A stretch of DNA of 64,000 bases from Adiantum capillus-veneris (Eukaryota; Streptophyta; Polypodiopsida; Polypodiales; Pteridaceae): assembly GCA_014529385.2 (NCBI GenBank), contig CM043950.1:70581935-70645934 (forward strand). The letters are read 5' to 3'. A program made the position numbers and the translations under genes. The notes under the pieces are model-generated. The model did no database searches. It was not told the origin of the DNA and saw only the letters and a program-made list of their open reading frames with translations. Of the stretch, positions 12,454-25,378 are shown one piece after another. Every line of letters begins with the position of its first letter. The first letter of the stretch is position 1.

Positions 12454-13950
12454 ACATGGCGCCCAAAGTTAGTCGTGGTCGCAAACCGTCAACCCGGTCA
12501 GGCACCGATTCCAACGGCGTTGACCCTATTCTTGAGGTGTCAGACAGAGATTCTGATCCTAAGAAGGACCCCGAGAGTGAGAATGAGGCTCAGGAGGAGC
12601 ACAATCATGCTGAAGAAGCCATAGACTCTTAGCATTCCAGTCACTCTAGGAGGAGAAGGGTTGAGCGTGAGGAACGCAAAAAAAGGAGTTCTCGATCCAC
12701 ACACAAGGTAGTTCAGGACAAGGGCAACAAGGACAGTCATCACAGTTCCAGTAGGAAAGCAAAGAAGAGACAGAGACTGAAACTGAAGAAGAAGGTGACT
12801 GGGATGCTGACACATATCACTACAAGAAGTTTTCAAGATGAAGTCAGGCTCCCAAGGTCAAAAGAAGCAGAGACGATGCCTATTACCATGATTATACTTC
12901 TTCATTGAAGATCTCTTTTCCAATGTTCAAGGACGAAAGAAAGATGATCCAGATGTTCCTATTCAAGGTTTTGAGCAGTATGCCGAGTTGAAGAATATTG
13001 ATGAAGATGACTAAGGAGAATATTTTCCTCAAACACTGAAGGATCCGGCAAGGAAATGGTATTACCATTATCCAGCTTGCCAGCTCAGATCATACAACAA
13101 ACTGCTCAAGCATTTCAGACTTGAGTATTCAGATAACAGAGGTGATGAAGACATCCTCTGCGAGCTAGACAAGATTAGACAAGGAAAATTGTCTGTGAGA
13201 AGTTATGTTAAAAAGATCAAGAAGTTAACCAGGCAGTTGCAGGAGCCACCCTCAGAGAAAAGGCTACGCGCATGGTTTCTGAATGGGTTCCACAGCAACA
13301 AGCTAAGAAGGAGAGAATCCAGAAGAAGAGGAGGTCCAGCACTAGCAGTTCTTCCACTGGGAATTCCGGTTCTAGTGAGATCTACAACAGCTCTGACAAC
13401 AACTCAGATGAAAAGAGCAAGGACAAGGCTAAGAAAGGGTCTTGATGTAGGAAGGCTTGATGAAATGTCCAGGCAGATTGCTGAAATCAGCCAGACTAGA
13501 CAACCAGCTAGGATAATGGAAACATGGTGCTCAAGATGCAAATCTAAAGATCATGTTTCCAATGAATGCCCACAGTGTACCTATTGCAAAGAGCGTATGG
13601 TCATTTTTGGAACAATTGTGGCATTCGAATTCATCACTTCAAGAAGGGAAAGGATCTATCTCTAGTGGCATTTACCAATTGTGAACCAGCTAAGGTAGAG
13701 ACGACCAGTGTACCCCAAGAGGAGAAATCTGGTACCAGTGGCATTGGTACTGGGCACGGCAGATACCAAGGGGGTACTGGCCGAGGCCAAGGATGGGGTA
13801 ATTTTCAAAATTGAAGCCTTAACTGCTATACTTGTGGAAAATATGGGCACTTTGCAGCTTAGTGTCGAGAGGCACCCAGTACTACGGCTACTGAGGCAAA
13901 AGCCCCAGAACCAGTTCCAGTACGGGCAGTTACACGCAGTAAAGGAGTAG
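12454..13950 (+). pseudogene. Ty3/gypsy gag with two zinc knuckles, broken
   Basis: The ATG at 12454 opens MAPKVSRGRKPSTRSG, a basic and acidic amino end typical of gag. After stops and frame changes the gag core reads DPARKWYYHYPACQLRSYNK, LLKHFRLEYSD, LCELDKIRQGKLSVRSYVKK and LRAWFLNGF (13040-13290). Two CCHC zinc knuckles follow: CSRCKSKDHVSNEC near 13530-13572 and CYTCGKYGHFAA, then a stop, then C, near 13820-13865. Gag forms the virus-like particle and packages RNA. At least three stops and several frame changes make it inactive. Confidence 0.75.
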
Positions 13951-14579
13951 CCATTGAAGAAATCCCAGATGAGCCAGTGAAACCAGTTAGTCTTGAAACT
14001 AGCAAATAGACTCAGCAGAGAGAGGTATGGAAGGCAAAGGGCAAAGAGAAGGTAGTTGATGAATGGCAAGAGTAGAGAGAACTGGCGGCTAAGATCACAG
14101 AGATTTAGCCAAGAAGCTACTAGAGCAGCCAAAAAGTTCTGATGCTCGAGTCATTCAGAAGATACCAACCCAGTCTTCTGAGAAAAGACGGCCAGACCAG
14201 TTAGGATCTGGAATCTTTGAGACTATTCTTGTTGGAGTCCAAGGAGTGGTGGAAGATCTAGGAAACATCAAATCAGGTCTAATTGCAATGGGAAACAATG
14301 AAGTGAGCAAAACAGACACCAGAACAGAGGATTGGCACTGTAAAGATAGTCCCGATCCCTCAAATTCTGATAATAACTATGATAGAGAGAGAGAATAAAT
14401 TCATGTCAAAATCTATGAAAGAATTCAGAAACAGACAGTTGAATTAGAAGACATCAGGAAGACTTTGCCTGAAGCAGCAAAATTTATCAGACAGCGAAGA
14501 AAGGCTGAAGGCGACACTAGAGCAGTTGACTTGGCAGCTGTCAGAGATGATGAAGTGCCAGTAATCTAGGAAGACTACA

Positions 14580-14942
14580 AAGTCAGAAAACAATGGAGCC
14601 GCTATCCGGTGTCATATTGGATGGAGGGGCAGGTGTAAATATCGTGGGGACACATCTTTAGCAAAGACTGGGTATCACAAATTTGAACCCAACACCCTTT
14701 AAAGTTTGAATGACCGATCATGGAGTTGTTTAGGCAACTGGTATGATTGAGAATATGCAGATAAGGGTGGGGAAAGAAAAGACCAACTTTTTGGTACTGG
14801 ATGTTCAAGGAGCATATGGGATGCTACAGGGACACCCATGGTTGCGGACGACACAGGCTGTTCACGATTATGCCAATCAGACTCTGACAATACAAGGCAC
14901 CAGTAGAAGAATTCAAATCCAGACAAACAACACCAGAAGCTA
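14580..14942 (+). pseudogene. Gypsy retropepsin-like protease, broken
   Basis: The frame reads GVILDGGAGVNIV with the active-site DGGA near 14620. Three stops (near 14653, 14707 and 14728) precede a clean stretch MIENMQIRVGKEKTNFLVLD and MLQGHPWLRTTQAVHDY. The GHPWL phrase matches the conserved G(R/H)PWL near the end of plant gypsy proteases. It lies downstream of gag in the same element. Confidence 0.75.
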
Positions 14943-15207
14943 GGAGAAGGCACTGCGACCAAAAGAGCTTTGCCAGAAGTATGGGGTAAAGAAGATTGAG
15001 AGGATGCTGGCAGCAATGAATATTTTTCCATTTACTGAGATAGACTTAAATGCAGTATTATTCGACAAGGATCAAGTTGAAAAGCAGTGGAAGCAATTTC
15101 TAGATCAGTTCACTGAACTGAAAATTAAAGAATGACCAGTTCAGTTAATTGGATAACCAGAGAAACCAGTTGACTCCAAAGAGGAAGGCTCAGATTCCAG
15201 TACACCA

Positions 15208-15600
15208 GTGGCCAATGAAGAGGTGCACTCTGAAGAAGTTACTGGAGTTCAGAATGAAAGTCCAAAACTAACAGGACTGTCCTGCGATTATATTGAGAAG
15301 TCAACCGAAAGGAAGGGAGGCGGGCCAAATTGGTTGCTTCCAGATGATCAAGAAATCGAAGAATGGAATCTGGGTTCTGAAGAAAGTCCTTGACTGATCA
15401 AAGTGAATAAGCAACTGAATCCAGAAATGAAAGAAAAAGCCCGAGTGATGTTCCAAAAATACAAAGACGTATTCGCATGGAAATATACTGATTCAAAAGG
15501 TGTAGATCCAGAGGTTTGTCAACATAGAATACCTCTGAAGCCAGATGCCATACCAGTGTGTCTGCAACAAAACAGAATCAATATGGGGCTCGAGAAATAA
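15208..15600 (+). pseudogene. Gypsy protease-RT linker and first residues of RT
   Basis: After an acidic spacer (IEEWNLGSEESP, a stop at 15391) the frame reads KEKARVMFQKYKDVFAWKYT, DSKGVDPEVCQHRIPLKPDA, the segment leading into gypsy RT. The reading stops at 15598-15600 and the remaining RT, RNase H and integrase are absent. The element therefore ends about here by deletion or by a later rearrangement. Confidence 0.75.
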
Positions 15601-16848
15601 TTCAAGTGTTGGCAAATGCGTGTCCTAGAAAAATATTAGTAAGGTTGATTGTTGAAGTAAATTCACTCAAGTGTTTTGATAATAAACTAGCATTTTTGGA
15701 AGCAGCCTCCTTGGCAAGAGTCTCAAAAGGGGCACATTGTCATAATTGCGGGCATATCCTCATCCTGTAGGTTAACCAATGCCAATGAGGGAATCACATT
15801 TGGGTAACTACATATAGAATGGAGCCAAATTCTATGTAGGGATAGGGTTCTTGTGGAATTATATGGTAGAGCTAGGGGCTCATAGAGTGTGAGATAAGCC
15901 TCCTTGTGCCATAGGTTGCCAAAGTGAGATGGGTGTATATTCCCATAGAGAAATAACTCAAGGCATCAAGGAAAGTCAATTAGGTCGACCAACTAAGTGC
16001 TTGTTTTTGTATATCTACTTGGTGATGTTTAATGGATTGTTATGTTAGATTATCCCTTGTATGTAATAATTTATTTCAGATGTTTTGGATTGCAAAAGGA
16101 ATCAATAATACACGTGTTAAAGCATCTTGAAATCAAGCCACTAGAAGAAACTCATTAGGAAAAATATGAACCCTAAAAGGGACCTTTAGCTTAAGGGGCG
16201 ATAGAGGGCGGCCACAGCTATACCCTCTAAAAGGTAGGGTAGTAGGGGGACCTAGGGGCCTATTTGTTCCCCTCATTATAGCTTTGTCCCCTAGAAAGAG
16301 AGAGAGGGGGAAAAGTGTGTTGTTAGATTTTGTGCAGGCAGAGGTAGATCATGTCTGCTCCCTAGAGACACAAATAGAGATGGCAGATATGGAGTTTTTT
16401 GACATGCTCATGTTAGAGACCGATGAGTTGGTGCCAAGATGCACAATTTTGCCTATGGGTGAGAGGACGTAGCTTCCCCAGTGTCGGTGTTGACACATCC
16501 ATACGTGATGGATAGTCCTGATGATGCAGTGATTGCAGATAGCGCAAGGGAGGAGAGTACAGCTAGGTTTGCACAGATTTCATTAGTGTTTGGGAGTCTC
16601 ATGTTTAACTTGTTAGTGTCGAGGCCCGATTTAGTAGCTGAAGGGGGGGTGGGCACTTTCCCTCCATTTTCATGGGCGTCCATAAAGTAACCCTAAAATT
16701 TTAATTTTTAAAAAAATCTTTAAATCTCACTTTTCACTTCCCAAAAGCTCTCCTAACCAAATACATGGTCAAAAAACTATTTTCTTTGATCAAAATATGC
16801 ATTTCTCATCAATGCCCTCTATTCTACCTCTTCTCTCCTCTCTCTCTC

Positions 16849-16849
<1 letters not shown>
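15601..16849. other. Unassigned stretch with a weak ORF
   Basis: No RT continuation was found after 15600. Short frames at 16284-16472 and 16481-16690 (+) are adjacent and acidic (VQAEVDHVCSLETQIEMADM) but match nothing I recognise. The rest shows no motif. Confidence 0.4.

Positions 16850-16883
<34 letters not shown>
16850..16883. repeat. Poly-C tract
   Basis: About 34 consecutive C, preceded by a CT run. The complementary strand is a long G run able to form quadruplex structures; length may be affected by sequencing error. Confidence 0.9.
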
Positions 16884-16886
<3 letters not shown>

Positions 16887-16888
16887 CT

Positions 16889-17154
16889 CCAAGCTTTCCA
16901 TAGATGTAGCACATATGGAATCTTTTCATAGCTACACCACATAACTCCTCCTTTCATTCACACCATCCCTTGTAACTGCTTCTCCCCTTGCTCCCCATTG
17001 AACCACTTCTCCCCCTCCCTCCAAGATTTCCATAGTTGCAGCACATATAGAAGCTTTCGATAGGTGCATCACGTGTCTCTCCCTTTCATCCACACCATCC
17101 CTTTGAGCTACTTCTTCTTCCCTTGCTCCCCATTGAACCACTTCTCCTCCTCAC
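16889..17154. repeat. Tandem duplication, 132-bp unit, two copies
   Basis: Unit one (16889-17020) and unit two (17021-17154) both begin CCAAG.TTTCCATAG.TG, share CACACCATCCCTT and end with CCCTTGCTCCCCATTGAACC and ACTTCTCC. They differ at scattered positions, so the duplication is not recent. Confidence 0.85.
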
Positions 17155-18857
<1,703 letters not shown>

Positions 18858-19014
18858 ATGGCGGCACATGCTAGCGCATCCTCCTCCCACACAGTAACAA
18901 CATCAGAAGATCCACACACACCCCTTTTGTGGTTCCTTCTTTTGCTAGAGGACACCGAATATGTTGGACACAATGATCTTCATGGCTTCTTCACTCGCAC
19001 AATTGATTTATAGA

Positions 19015-19511
19015 AAACCATGCAACTCCACAATGACACTCGCCATTTTCATAAGCGATCTATTTTTTATTTCAACAACAATATTTTTTTGAGGTGTATA
19101 CGGCATTGTACATTGGTGCTTTATCCCACAACTAGCCAAAAATGCATTAAACTCATGAGACATATACTCCCGCCCTCGATCTAAACGGAGGGTGCCCATA
19201 GTACCATTAGAGACATTTTTCTCCATAGCCAAAAACAAATTGAAGCACATAAAAACTTCAGAATTAGATTTAAGGAGACACACCCATGCATGCCTGGAGT
19301 AATCATCAATGAAAGTCATGAAGTAAAGGTAATTGCCCAAGGACGAAGTTTGCATGGGCTTACAAACATCACTATGCACAAGCTGCAATTCGCACGTAGT
19401 CCTAACTAAACCATCCTTTAAAAACTTTGAACGATGCATCTTACCCAAAATGCAACCTTCACAAACATACTTCACAAGACTTGCTTTAAGAGGTGGCAAA
19501 GAAAGAACCAT
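19015..19511 (-). pseudogene. Copia integrase, zinc-binding and catalytic domains, truncated
   Basis: The minus frame contains VCEGCILGKMHRSKF (the CxxC half of the HHCC zinc site), VHSDV with the first catalytic Asp, TFIDDYSRHAWV, LRLDRGREYMSHEF with the second Asp, and VVEIKNRSL carrying the catalytic Glu (usual form NGVxERKNR). Integrase inserts the cDNA into the genome. The frame ends at a stop soon after the catalytic Glu; the GKGY and carboxy domains are lost. One single-base frame change separates it from the upstream pre-integrase part near 19512. Confidence 0.85.
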
Positions 19512-19512
19512 G

Positions 19513-19990
19513 TTAGATTTTTACAAATGCAACAAACTGACAAAATTTAGATGCCCAAATGTGCATATGCCAAAGTTTTGCATCAAAAACAGCCTTTGAA
19601 TCCACAACTTCATTTGCAAAATTTTGCCCACACTTGTCATACGAAGTGAGCTTATCACCGAAACCAAGATCATGAATTGTACATCTATCATCCACAAAAT
19701 CCACAACAAGATCAAGTCTAGCAAGTGTAGATACATACAAAAGTTTTTTTTTAATCCCAGGTACATAAGGTGCATCAACGAGTGTGAAAGAACTACCATT
19801 CATAGTAGTTAGCACAATCTTTCCAACTCTTTGGACGGAATAAGAGGCATTGTTGGCACAAGTGATTGTATACCCATGAGGGACAAACTCAAGAGAGGTA
19901 AAAAAGTCATGATGTGAGGTGATGTGCTTTATAGTACCCTTGTCAAAAGTACCACACATGTGAATCTGCAGCAACTAACATACATGCATC
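19513..19990 (-). pseudogene. Copia protease end and GAG-pre-integrase region
   Basis: The frame reads TITCANNASYSVQRVGKIVL, NGSSFTLVDAPYVPGIKKKL, DRCTIHDLGFGDKL and KLWHMHIWASKF. The GIK..L phrase and the following segment are the GAG-pre-integrase domain of copia elements, ahead of the zinc-binding site. The His pair of the zinc site (normally WHxRxGHL) is altered to WHMHIWASKF, consistent with decay. The active-site Asp of the protease lies further upstream in the damaged region near 19980-20060. Confidence 0.75.
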
Positions 19991-20109
19991 ATGAAGAGAA
20001 AGATCATAAGTGCACTTTGCACTAAATGCCCACTTTGCATCTACATCAGCATCACAATCTCCTTTCACAAAAGATTCTACAATAGCTGCACTTGTAGTAG
20101 AACCTACCT

Positions 20110-20720
20110 CTTTCTTCTTTGCCTCTTTTGCCTTCAATTTAGGACACTTCTTGATCAAGTGATCATTAGATTTGAATAATGGAAACGCATTGTCTTATTA
20201 CTCTTTTCACCAAAATTCCCAGACGAGGTGTTGCCAGTAGAAGCATTAGGAACATGTGATTTCCACTCACCAAAGAACCATGAGAAGTGGCTACATTGTT
20301 GTTACCACTTTTTCTTTGAGCAACAATAAAGGCATGTTCAACTGCATGCTGTTTAGCCTCTTTTTTTGGAAAGTGACTCTTACAACAACAATATTCATAA
20401 TGCATCAAACTTGACATCTTCATGATTTCCTTGGGTCATAAGTCTCCAAGTACTAGCAAAAGTGTGGTAAGAATTTGTCAAAGCATCAAGAACACTATGC
20501 ACAAGGAAACTGTCAGAAATGCCTTCCCTTGCAGAAATGAGTTGCTCATTAATATCGTTGAATCCAACAAGGAAAGTGTCCATGTCATCTTCCTCATGCA
20601 TAATCTTCGACTCCATCTCTTTACACTGTAATGCAATTTTAGCCTGATTACGACTTTCATAAAGACCAACTAGAGTATCCCAAGCATGTTTAACTGATTT
20701 AGCTAAGGAAATGTGAGGAG
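20110..20720 (-). pseudogene. Copia gag (UBN2-like) and zinc-knuckle region, broken
   Basis: The minus frame 20616-20395 reads ESKIMHEEDDMDTFLVGFND, INEQLISAREGISDSF and LVHSVLDALTNSYHTFASTW, the gag domain of copia elements. Upstream (about 20720-20620) AKSVKHAWDTLVGLYESR continues it in another frame. Toward the protease, a Lys-rich part (KKCPKLKAKEAKKKEVG) follows the place of the zinc knuckle, which is out of frame. Gag builds the particle. Confidence 0.7.
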
Positions 20721-20809
20721 TAATAGTGTGCTTCGAGTCTTACCAAATGGCGAGAAAATAAATTTGACTAAGGAAAAAACCGAGCAATTCACTCCTAAAT
20801 ATAGATGGA

Positions 20810-20811
<2 letters not shown>

Positions 20812-20866
<55 letters not shown>
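20812..20866. repeat. Compound microsatellite (TG)n(GA)n
   Basis: About 20 nt TG passing into about 36 nt GA. Confidence 0.95.
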
Positions 20867-20869
<3 letters not shown>

Positions 20870-20986
20870 TATTGCCAATTGGTTGACCATACACCATTCC
20901 TCATAGATATCTGATCTTTGGTGGTTTGAAATTTTCAACTACTATCAAACTAGTGGCTAACACTACCTAGTCCAATGTTAAAAAAA

Positions 20987-21043
20987 TGAAGGTTTCTTCA
21001 GAGGAGCCCAATAACAAGGTTTCTTCAAAGGAGCCCAATAACA
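20987..21043. repeat. Short tandem duplication, 28-bp unit
   Basis: AAGGTTTCTTCARAGGAGCC plus CAATAACA occurs twice in direct succession. Confidence 0.8.
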
Positions 21044-21082
21044 GAAAATGAAATTTCACCAAAATAAAGCAAACGTATGTGT

Positions 21083-21367
21083 AGTAGGCCCGGCCAATTT
21101 CGGTTTGGGGTGTTTTAAGGGGTATCTTGAAAGATCCCCTTTTGTCCTAAGAAAAAGTGGGCAGGCGAAAAGAAGAGAGAGGGAGAGAGAGAGAGTAGGG
21201 TATTTTGACTAGATTCTCCTATGCTTTTGAGGAAAAAAGGGAAGCGGATGGCACGTGGAGGGGGAAGAGAGAGAATGAACAAGAAGAAGAAGAAAAGAAT
21301 TTTAACTGTAGTAGAAAACTATCCCAAGGAACCTTAAAAGATCTTTTGAGAGAGAGAGAGAGAGAGA
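21083..21367. repeat. Dispersed repeat R1, copy 1
   Basis: This starts GTAGGCCCGGCCAATTT and continues GGGGTGTTTTAAGGGGTATC, TTGAAAGATCCCCTTTTGTC, GTGGGCAGG, GGCACGTGGAGGGGGAAGAG and TTAAAAGATCTTTTGAGAGA. The same text, with indels, is at 48252-48432. A weaker echo of its right end is at 54495-54570. The class is not clear: no coding capacity and no clean terminal repeats. Confidence 0.8.
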
Positions 21368-21664
21368 ACAATTGCGAAATTGGGCCTGCATGGTTTTGTT
21401 GAAGCCTAGAGCAGTCATGCAAGTGTGAAGGAGACACAACTTGCAGTAGTAGAGAGCTACAACAACTTGCCCTGCGCTTTGCAACTGTGTGCTCCCATGC
21501 GCTGCAACAGCTCCAAGGCATGGCGTAGATGGGAGTCTGGAAGTCAAGCTAAGCCAGAGGGGGGATCGAGCTACAAGAAGGGAGAGGATGCCGGTAGGGA
21601 GGAGACAGAAGCGATGGAGATGGAGAAGGTGGAGGGGTGTGGGGTAATGGGGGTGCAAAGCGAG

Positions 21665-21667
<3 letters not shown>

Positions 21668-21708
<41 letters not shown>
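21668..21708. repeat. (CT)n microsatellite
   Basis: About 20 CT units; flanking 21400-22320 is purine-rich non-coding sequence. Confidence 0.95.
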
Positions 21709-21711
<3 letters not shown>

Positions 21712-21957
21712 GCGCGTTTGACTACACAAATGCATGGAGGGCGGATCTGGTGCTGAGAGGGTGTTGTCAAATGTGGTGGTAGGGTGATAGTAGGTACGTC
21801 CAGGTAGGCTTTGGTGGTAGTCGTCAGCATTATGAGGCAAGAGGGGAGGGGTTTTCCTCCACCTTGCCGTATGAAGATGGCACGTAGGGGGATGGCCAGA
21901 GAGAGAGAGAGAAAAAGAGAGATGAGCAGCATGAAGGGTCGTTGGAGCTCAAAATGT

Positions 21958-21989
21958 GGGGGAGGAGGAGGAGGAGGAGGAGGAGGAGG
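21958..21989. repeat. (GGA)n microsatellite
   Basis: About ten GGA trinucleotides. The surrounding 21720-22870 shows no gene that I can support. Confidence 0.9.
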
Positions 21990-22874
21990 GAAAGTTGTAG
22001 GAACTCTTCATTTCGTGTTAATTGGCTCTATAGACCACTCGTCGAGGTGTGGGAGGGCGGACATGAGCTAGAGGGAAGTTTAGTGCAGTATGGGTAGGCA
22101 TGGGAAACAGCGATGCAGTAAAAGGGAAGGGGAGGGGACGGGGGAGATGGCGACTGGCGATGCAGGAAAAAGGGCAGGGGGTAGATGGCTACCGAACTCT
22201 TGTGTGGGAATGGGATGCAACTCCTTTTTCTTCCACTTGAAAGATCCGAAAGGAATCGAATATAAAAATTGATAGCTTTCTTTGAGAACGGGCCCCCGGC
22301 CCAGTGTACTACGTCTCATCCATAGTTTTCATGACAGTACCATATTATCCTAAAGATTTTTCCTCCTTCCCCATACGAAAAAAAAGTTCCTCTTTTCCTT
22401 GACCTAAAAGGTCCCCTTTCTTCAATGTACTAGCAAGCTACAAAAAAGATATATTCTTCCTTAATTCCTTGTCTATAGCTAGCAAAAGAATGTGGCAATA
22501 CCTACTAGTGGCAAAGAGTAGAATCAAGGATAAAGATGATAGATTCTTTGAAAACGGCTCAAAGACTATGAATTGCACCTCTAAACACACATTGCATAAG
22601 CTAAACTTATTGTCCTAAATAATGACAAGAGATTTAAAAGCATCCAATCACATAGTCATATCATTAGTTAATCAATGCTGAAGATTCCATCCGGCTTGCT
22701 TTCATAAAACAAAGATTTGCTCGCCCATCATTCCCACGCTGTCTACATGACCTACGCGGTGGTTGTAGTTTTTTTGTGTGATCTCAAGACGAACAAAGTG
22801 GCCACTGTCTGCGCACATGGCAAGAGATTCTTGATACATCATGCCCATAAGTAATCGTGATAGAGACAGATAGT

Positions 22875-23125
22875 GACAGAGAGTGGATTGGATACACACA
22901 GACTCTAACAAACACAGAGATGAAAAGTGCAGTGGATTTCTCATTGAGAAGAAGCAGGACAGAGATTATCACAAACACATAGACACCAGAACCGAGTTTG
23001 TGACAAACATAGAGACGGAAAGTGGCTGCAGTGGATTTCTCATTGAGAAGAAGCAGGACGGAGATTGTTAGAAACACATAGACACAAAGTCACTGGATTG
23101 GATTTCTCATTGAGAACAAGCCAGA
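22875..23125. repeat. Degenerate tandem repeat, three units of about 85-100 bp
   Basis: The phrase GGATTTCTCATTGAGAA recurs at about 22935, 23033 and 23100, each preceded by AGTG or ACTG and, in the first two, followed by GAAGCAGGAC and GAGATT. Shared ACACATAGACAC words lie between. It could be the U5 side of an LTR, but no edges were found. Confidence 0.7.
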
Positions 23126-23468
23126 GGCATACAATCTGCAGATGTCAATTTCTTCTTGATAGAGATTGATGTTTACTTGTAGATCATTCAAAGATTTACT
23201 TCTGGGTACAACAAAACACAAAAGAAGAGAATGATGCAATCAGATTTGAAACAAAACTGATGTATTAGTTAATTCCAGGAATACAATAGCATATGCTTTG
23301 TAGATCGCAACGTAGATCACTATATAAACATCAACAGCATCACAAAAAAGCACGATGTGTGGACGCTCATGAAGTCGACTCACACAAATACTGATCAAGA
23401 CTGCATACTTCACATACTGATCTTGCCAAGAAGGTTTGAAAACCTACATGCTATAGCATTCAAACGGT

Positions 23469-24942
23469 TCAACTGTGTTTTGAAAATTGCCACTTCTCTC
23501 CACAACAACAAATTTGCTCTTCCAGTTTTGTAACATGTACATCAACAACATTGACATTGTAATTGTCGAATGTGTTTTTGATGCTATGGATCACTTCAAG
23601 AACGTTTGAATGCAGTGAGGGAGGAGTCCTTGTTTGATCACCGAGGAATGCCTTCAAAACTTGTGAAGCAAGACATCCTCAATCCTATCAATTCGTGCAT
23701 CTTCTACTTGTGTAAATGAGTCGTCTACTTGCGTGTCCTCCAAGGCCAGCAAAACTGATCCTCATTTTTCTCATCCATCGTCTCACTGCAAGCATCAACA
23801 TATTACCATTAGTTTCATTCTCGCAATAAAAAATAAACAGATAGAAGAACATAAACAACCAGAATCAGTGCACTAAGCGACCGTCGTCACACCAAGTTCA
23901 TGAACGAGCGGGATGTATTCGTCCCCTATCTGTGCATCTCTCACATACACATCCATATCAGCATCATCAACAACAGCAACCGTTGGGCTGTTAAACACAC
24001 TCCTCATAAAAAAGACTTCCGGATACTAAGTATTATCTCAACAAAAGTCAATGTTTTACCTTTCCCTCTCTTGCCATCACGACAAAAACCAATCTGAGCG
24101 TGGATACGTTGTGCCATACGTATAGTTGTTAGACAAAAATATTAACAATATCTTGGTAACAAGTAGTTGTTGGATGGATCATGCACCTCCAAAGGGCCTT
24201 CATTTTACCTAATTCCATGCCTCGTCCTTGGTGTGGAGTTATCCACGATGAAGACGGATAGTAATTACCGGTCTTGACTATTCTATGTAATGTTGATAAA
24301 AAATCGTTACCTACAGGGTGCCGCAAGCTATACTTCCAAAACATCAATGCTCTATCAAAAATATTTTCCGGCGTTAGACAAACTTTATTCTTCACCTCAT
24401 CACCACAATATAAGCTATACAATTCTAAGCCTTTGTTCACATCATCAACACTGATATTATGCATGGCTTTCTGAAAATGCGGCTCACCGCTCTCCTTCAA
24501 ATAGTAGCCTATCATCCCTTCAAAAGTGTGCATCGTCCGTTGTTTGAGTCCCCGACACAATACCATCCCACCCGTAGGCAATGATTTATCCCATCCTAGA
24601 TATGCTTTGACTTTTTTGTTCACAGCAATAAGCGATGTCGCCCACAACCGGACCACCATTTGTTAAATGCAGGTGAAAAGGAGCTCCTCCCCTCTCAACC
24701 ACACATAACCCAGCCAAAGTTTCATTTTGAAGAAACCGTTCCATTTGCTGCAGCATATCTATATCCCCACCCCCTATGGAGATAGTGACACTAACCTCCA
24801 TCACTTTGCTGCCTGCTTTTGATACTCTACCCTTGCCTCGCTCCACGTTAGCACGCTTTTGTTTCTTTGAAACATTGGACGGCTCAGCTTCCTCTCTAAC
24901 ACGAGCTCCAGATTTTAGCCGGACCATCATGTACAGACGCAA
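23469..24942 (-). pseudogene. Rep-type HUH endonuclease gene (replitron-like?), broken
   Basis: The first piece (24942-24586, 118 codons) has a basic, NLS-like segment (SKKQKRANVERGKGRVSK), a strand VSVTIS, a helix DIDMLQQMERFLQ, then CVVERGGAPFHLHL. The HLH (codons 24675-24667) matches the metal-binding HUH motif of rolling-circle Rep proteins. One indel near 24660 moves the frame to 24659-24129, where KAYLGW is followed by EGMIGYYLKES with a Tyr-x-x-Lys pattern (24506-24495), the expected catalytic tyrosine. Its carboxy part has TPENIFDRALMFWKYSLR, GNYYPSSSWITP and ALWRCMIHPTTT. A probable downstream exon (about 23780-23469) ends in KLEEQICCCGEKW. No transposase, Helitron helicase or viral coat motif is visible. 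Replitrons, a class of eukaryotic HUH transposons, are my best guess; a degraded integrated Rep of viral or plasmid type is the alternative. Confidence 0.6.
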
Positions 24943-24994
24943 ACAAATAGTGCCAACACAAGAAATACTTTATCATGTTTTTGTCCTACCACCA

Positions 24995-25308
24995 TGTTAA
25001 CCCTCACGGCTCACGGACACCATATCACCTACGCCGGACATTGTATTATTTACTTGGTAGAGTCAGGTACTGGGCTTGTCGGTCCAATAGAAAAAGGGTA
25101 AGAGTGATCGTTGATGAGAGGCGTACTCTAACTAGAACATTCAAGGGATTAGTTGGCTAAGCATGGGTGCCCAAGTGTGAATGCGGCGAGCTCATATAAA
25201 AGTCAACTAAACCTAAAATTCACTCATTCTCTCATTTGTGCAATTGAAGAGTGCTCTTGCTCCATGTCCATCTTCTTCTTCTTCATCTCCTTGTGTGTGT
25301 GTGTATAC

Positions 25309-25378
<70 letters not shown>

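Larger units (their letters stand above)
19015..20720 (-). mobile_element. Ty1/copia remnant (gag, protease, integrase), family C1
   Basis: Read right to left this has gag (20700-20395), a damaged zinc-knuckle region (20230-20110), protease and pre-integrase (19990-19513) and integrase (19511-19015). It is cut off in the integrase carboxy part; RT and RNase H are missing and no LTR was found at either end. It is clearly the same family as the copia copy at 60882-64000: the integrase and protease text is nearly alike over hundreds of bases. Family name C1 is mine. Confidence 0.85.

Noticed and set aside
22875-23125. CRISPR-like array
   Set aside because: Only three degenerate units, uneven spacing and no unique spacers; the rest of the window is eukaryotic repeat DNA.
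23469-24942. Helitron origin of the HUH protein
   Set aside because: Helitron Rep has two catalytic tyrosines and a large PIF1-type helicase in the same polypeptide; neither is visible here, and the Tyr-x-x-Lys form is of the single-tyrosine kind.
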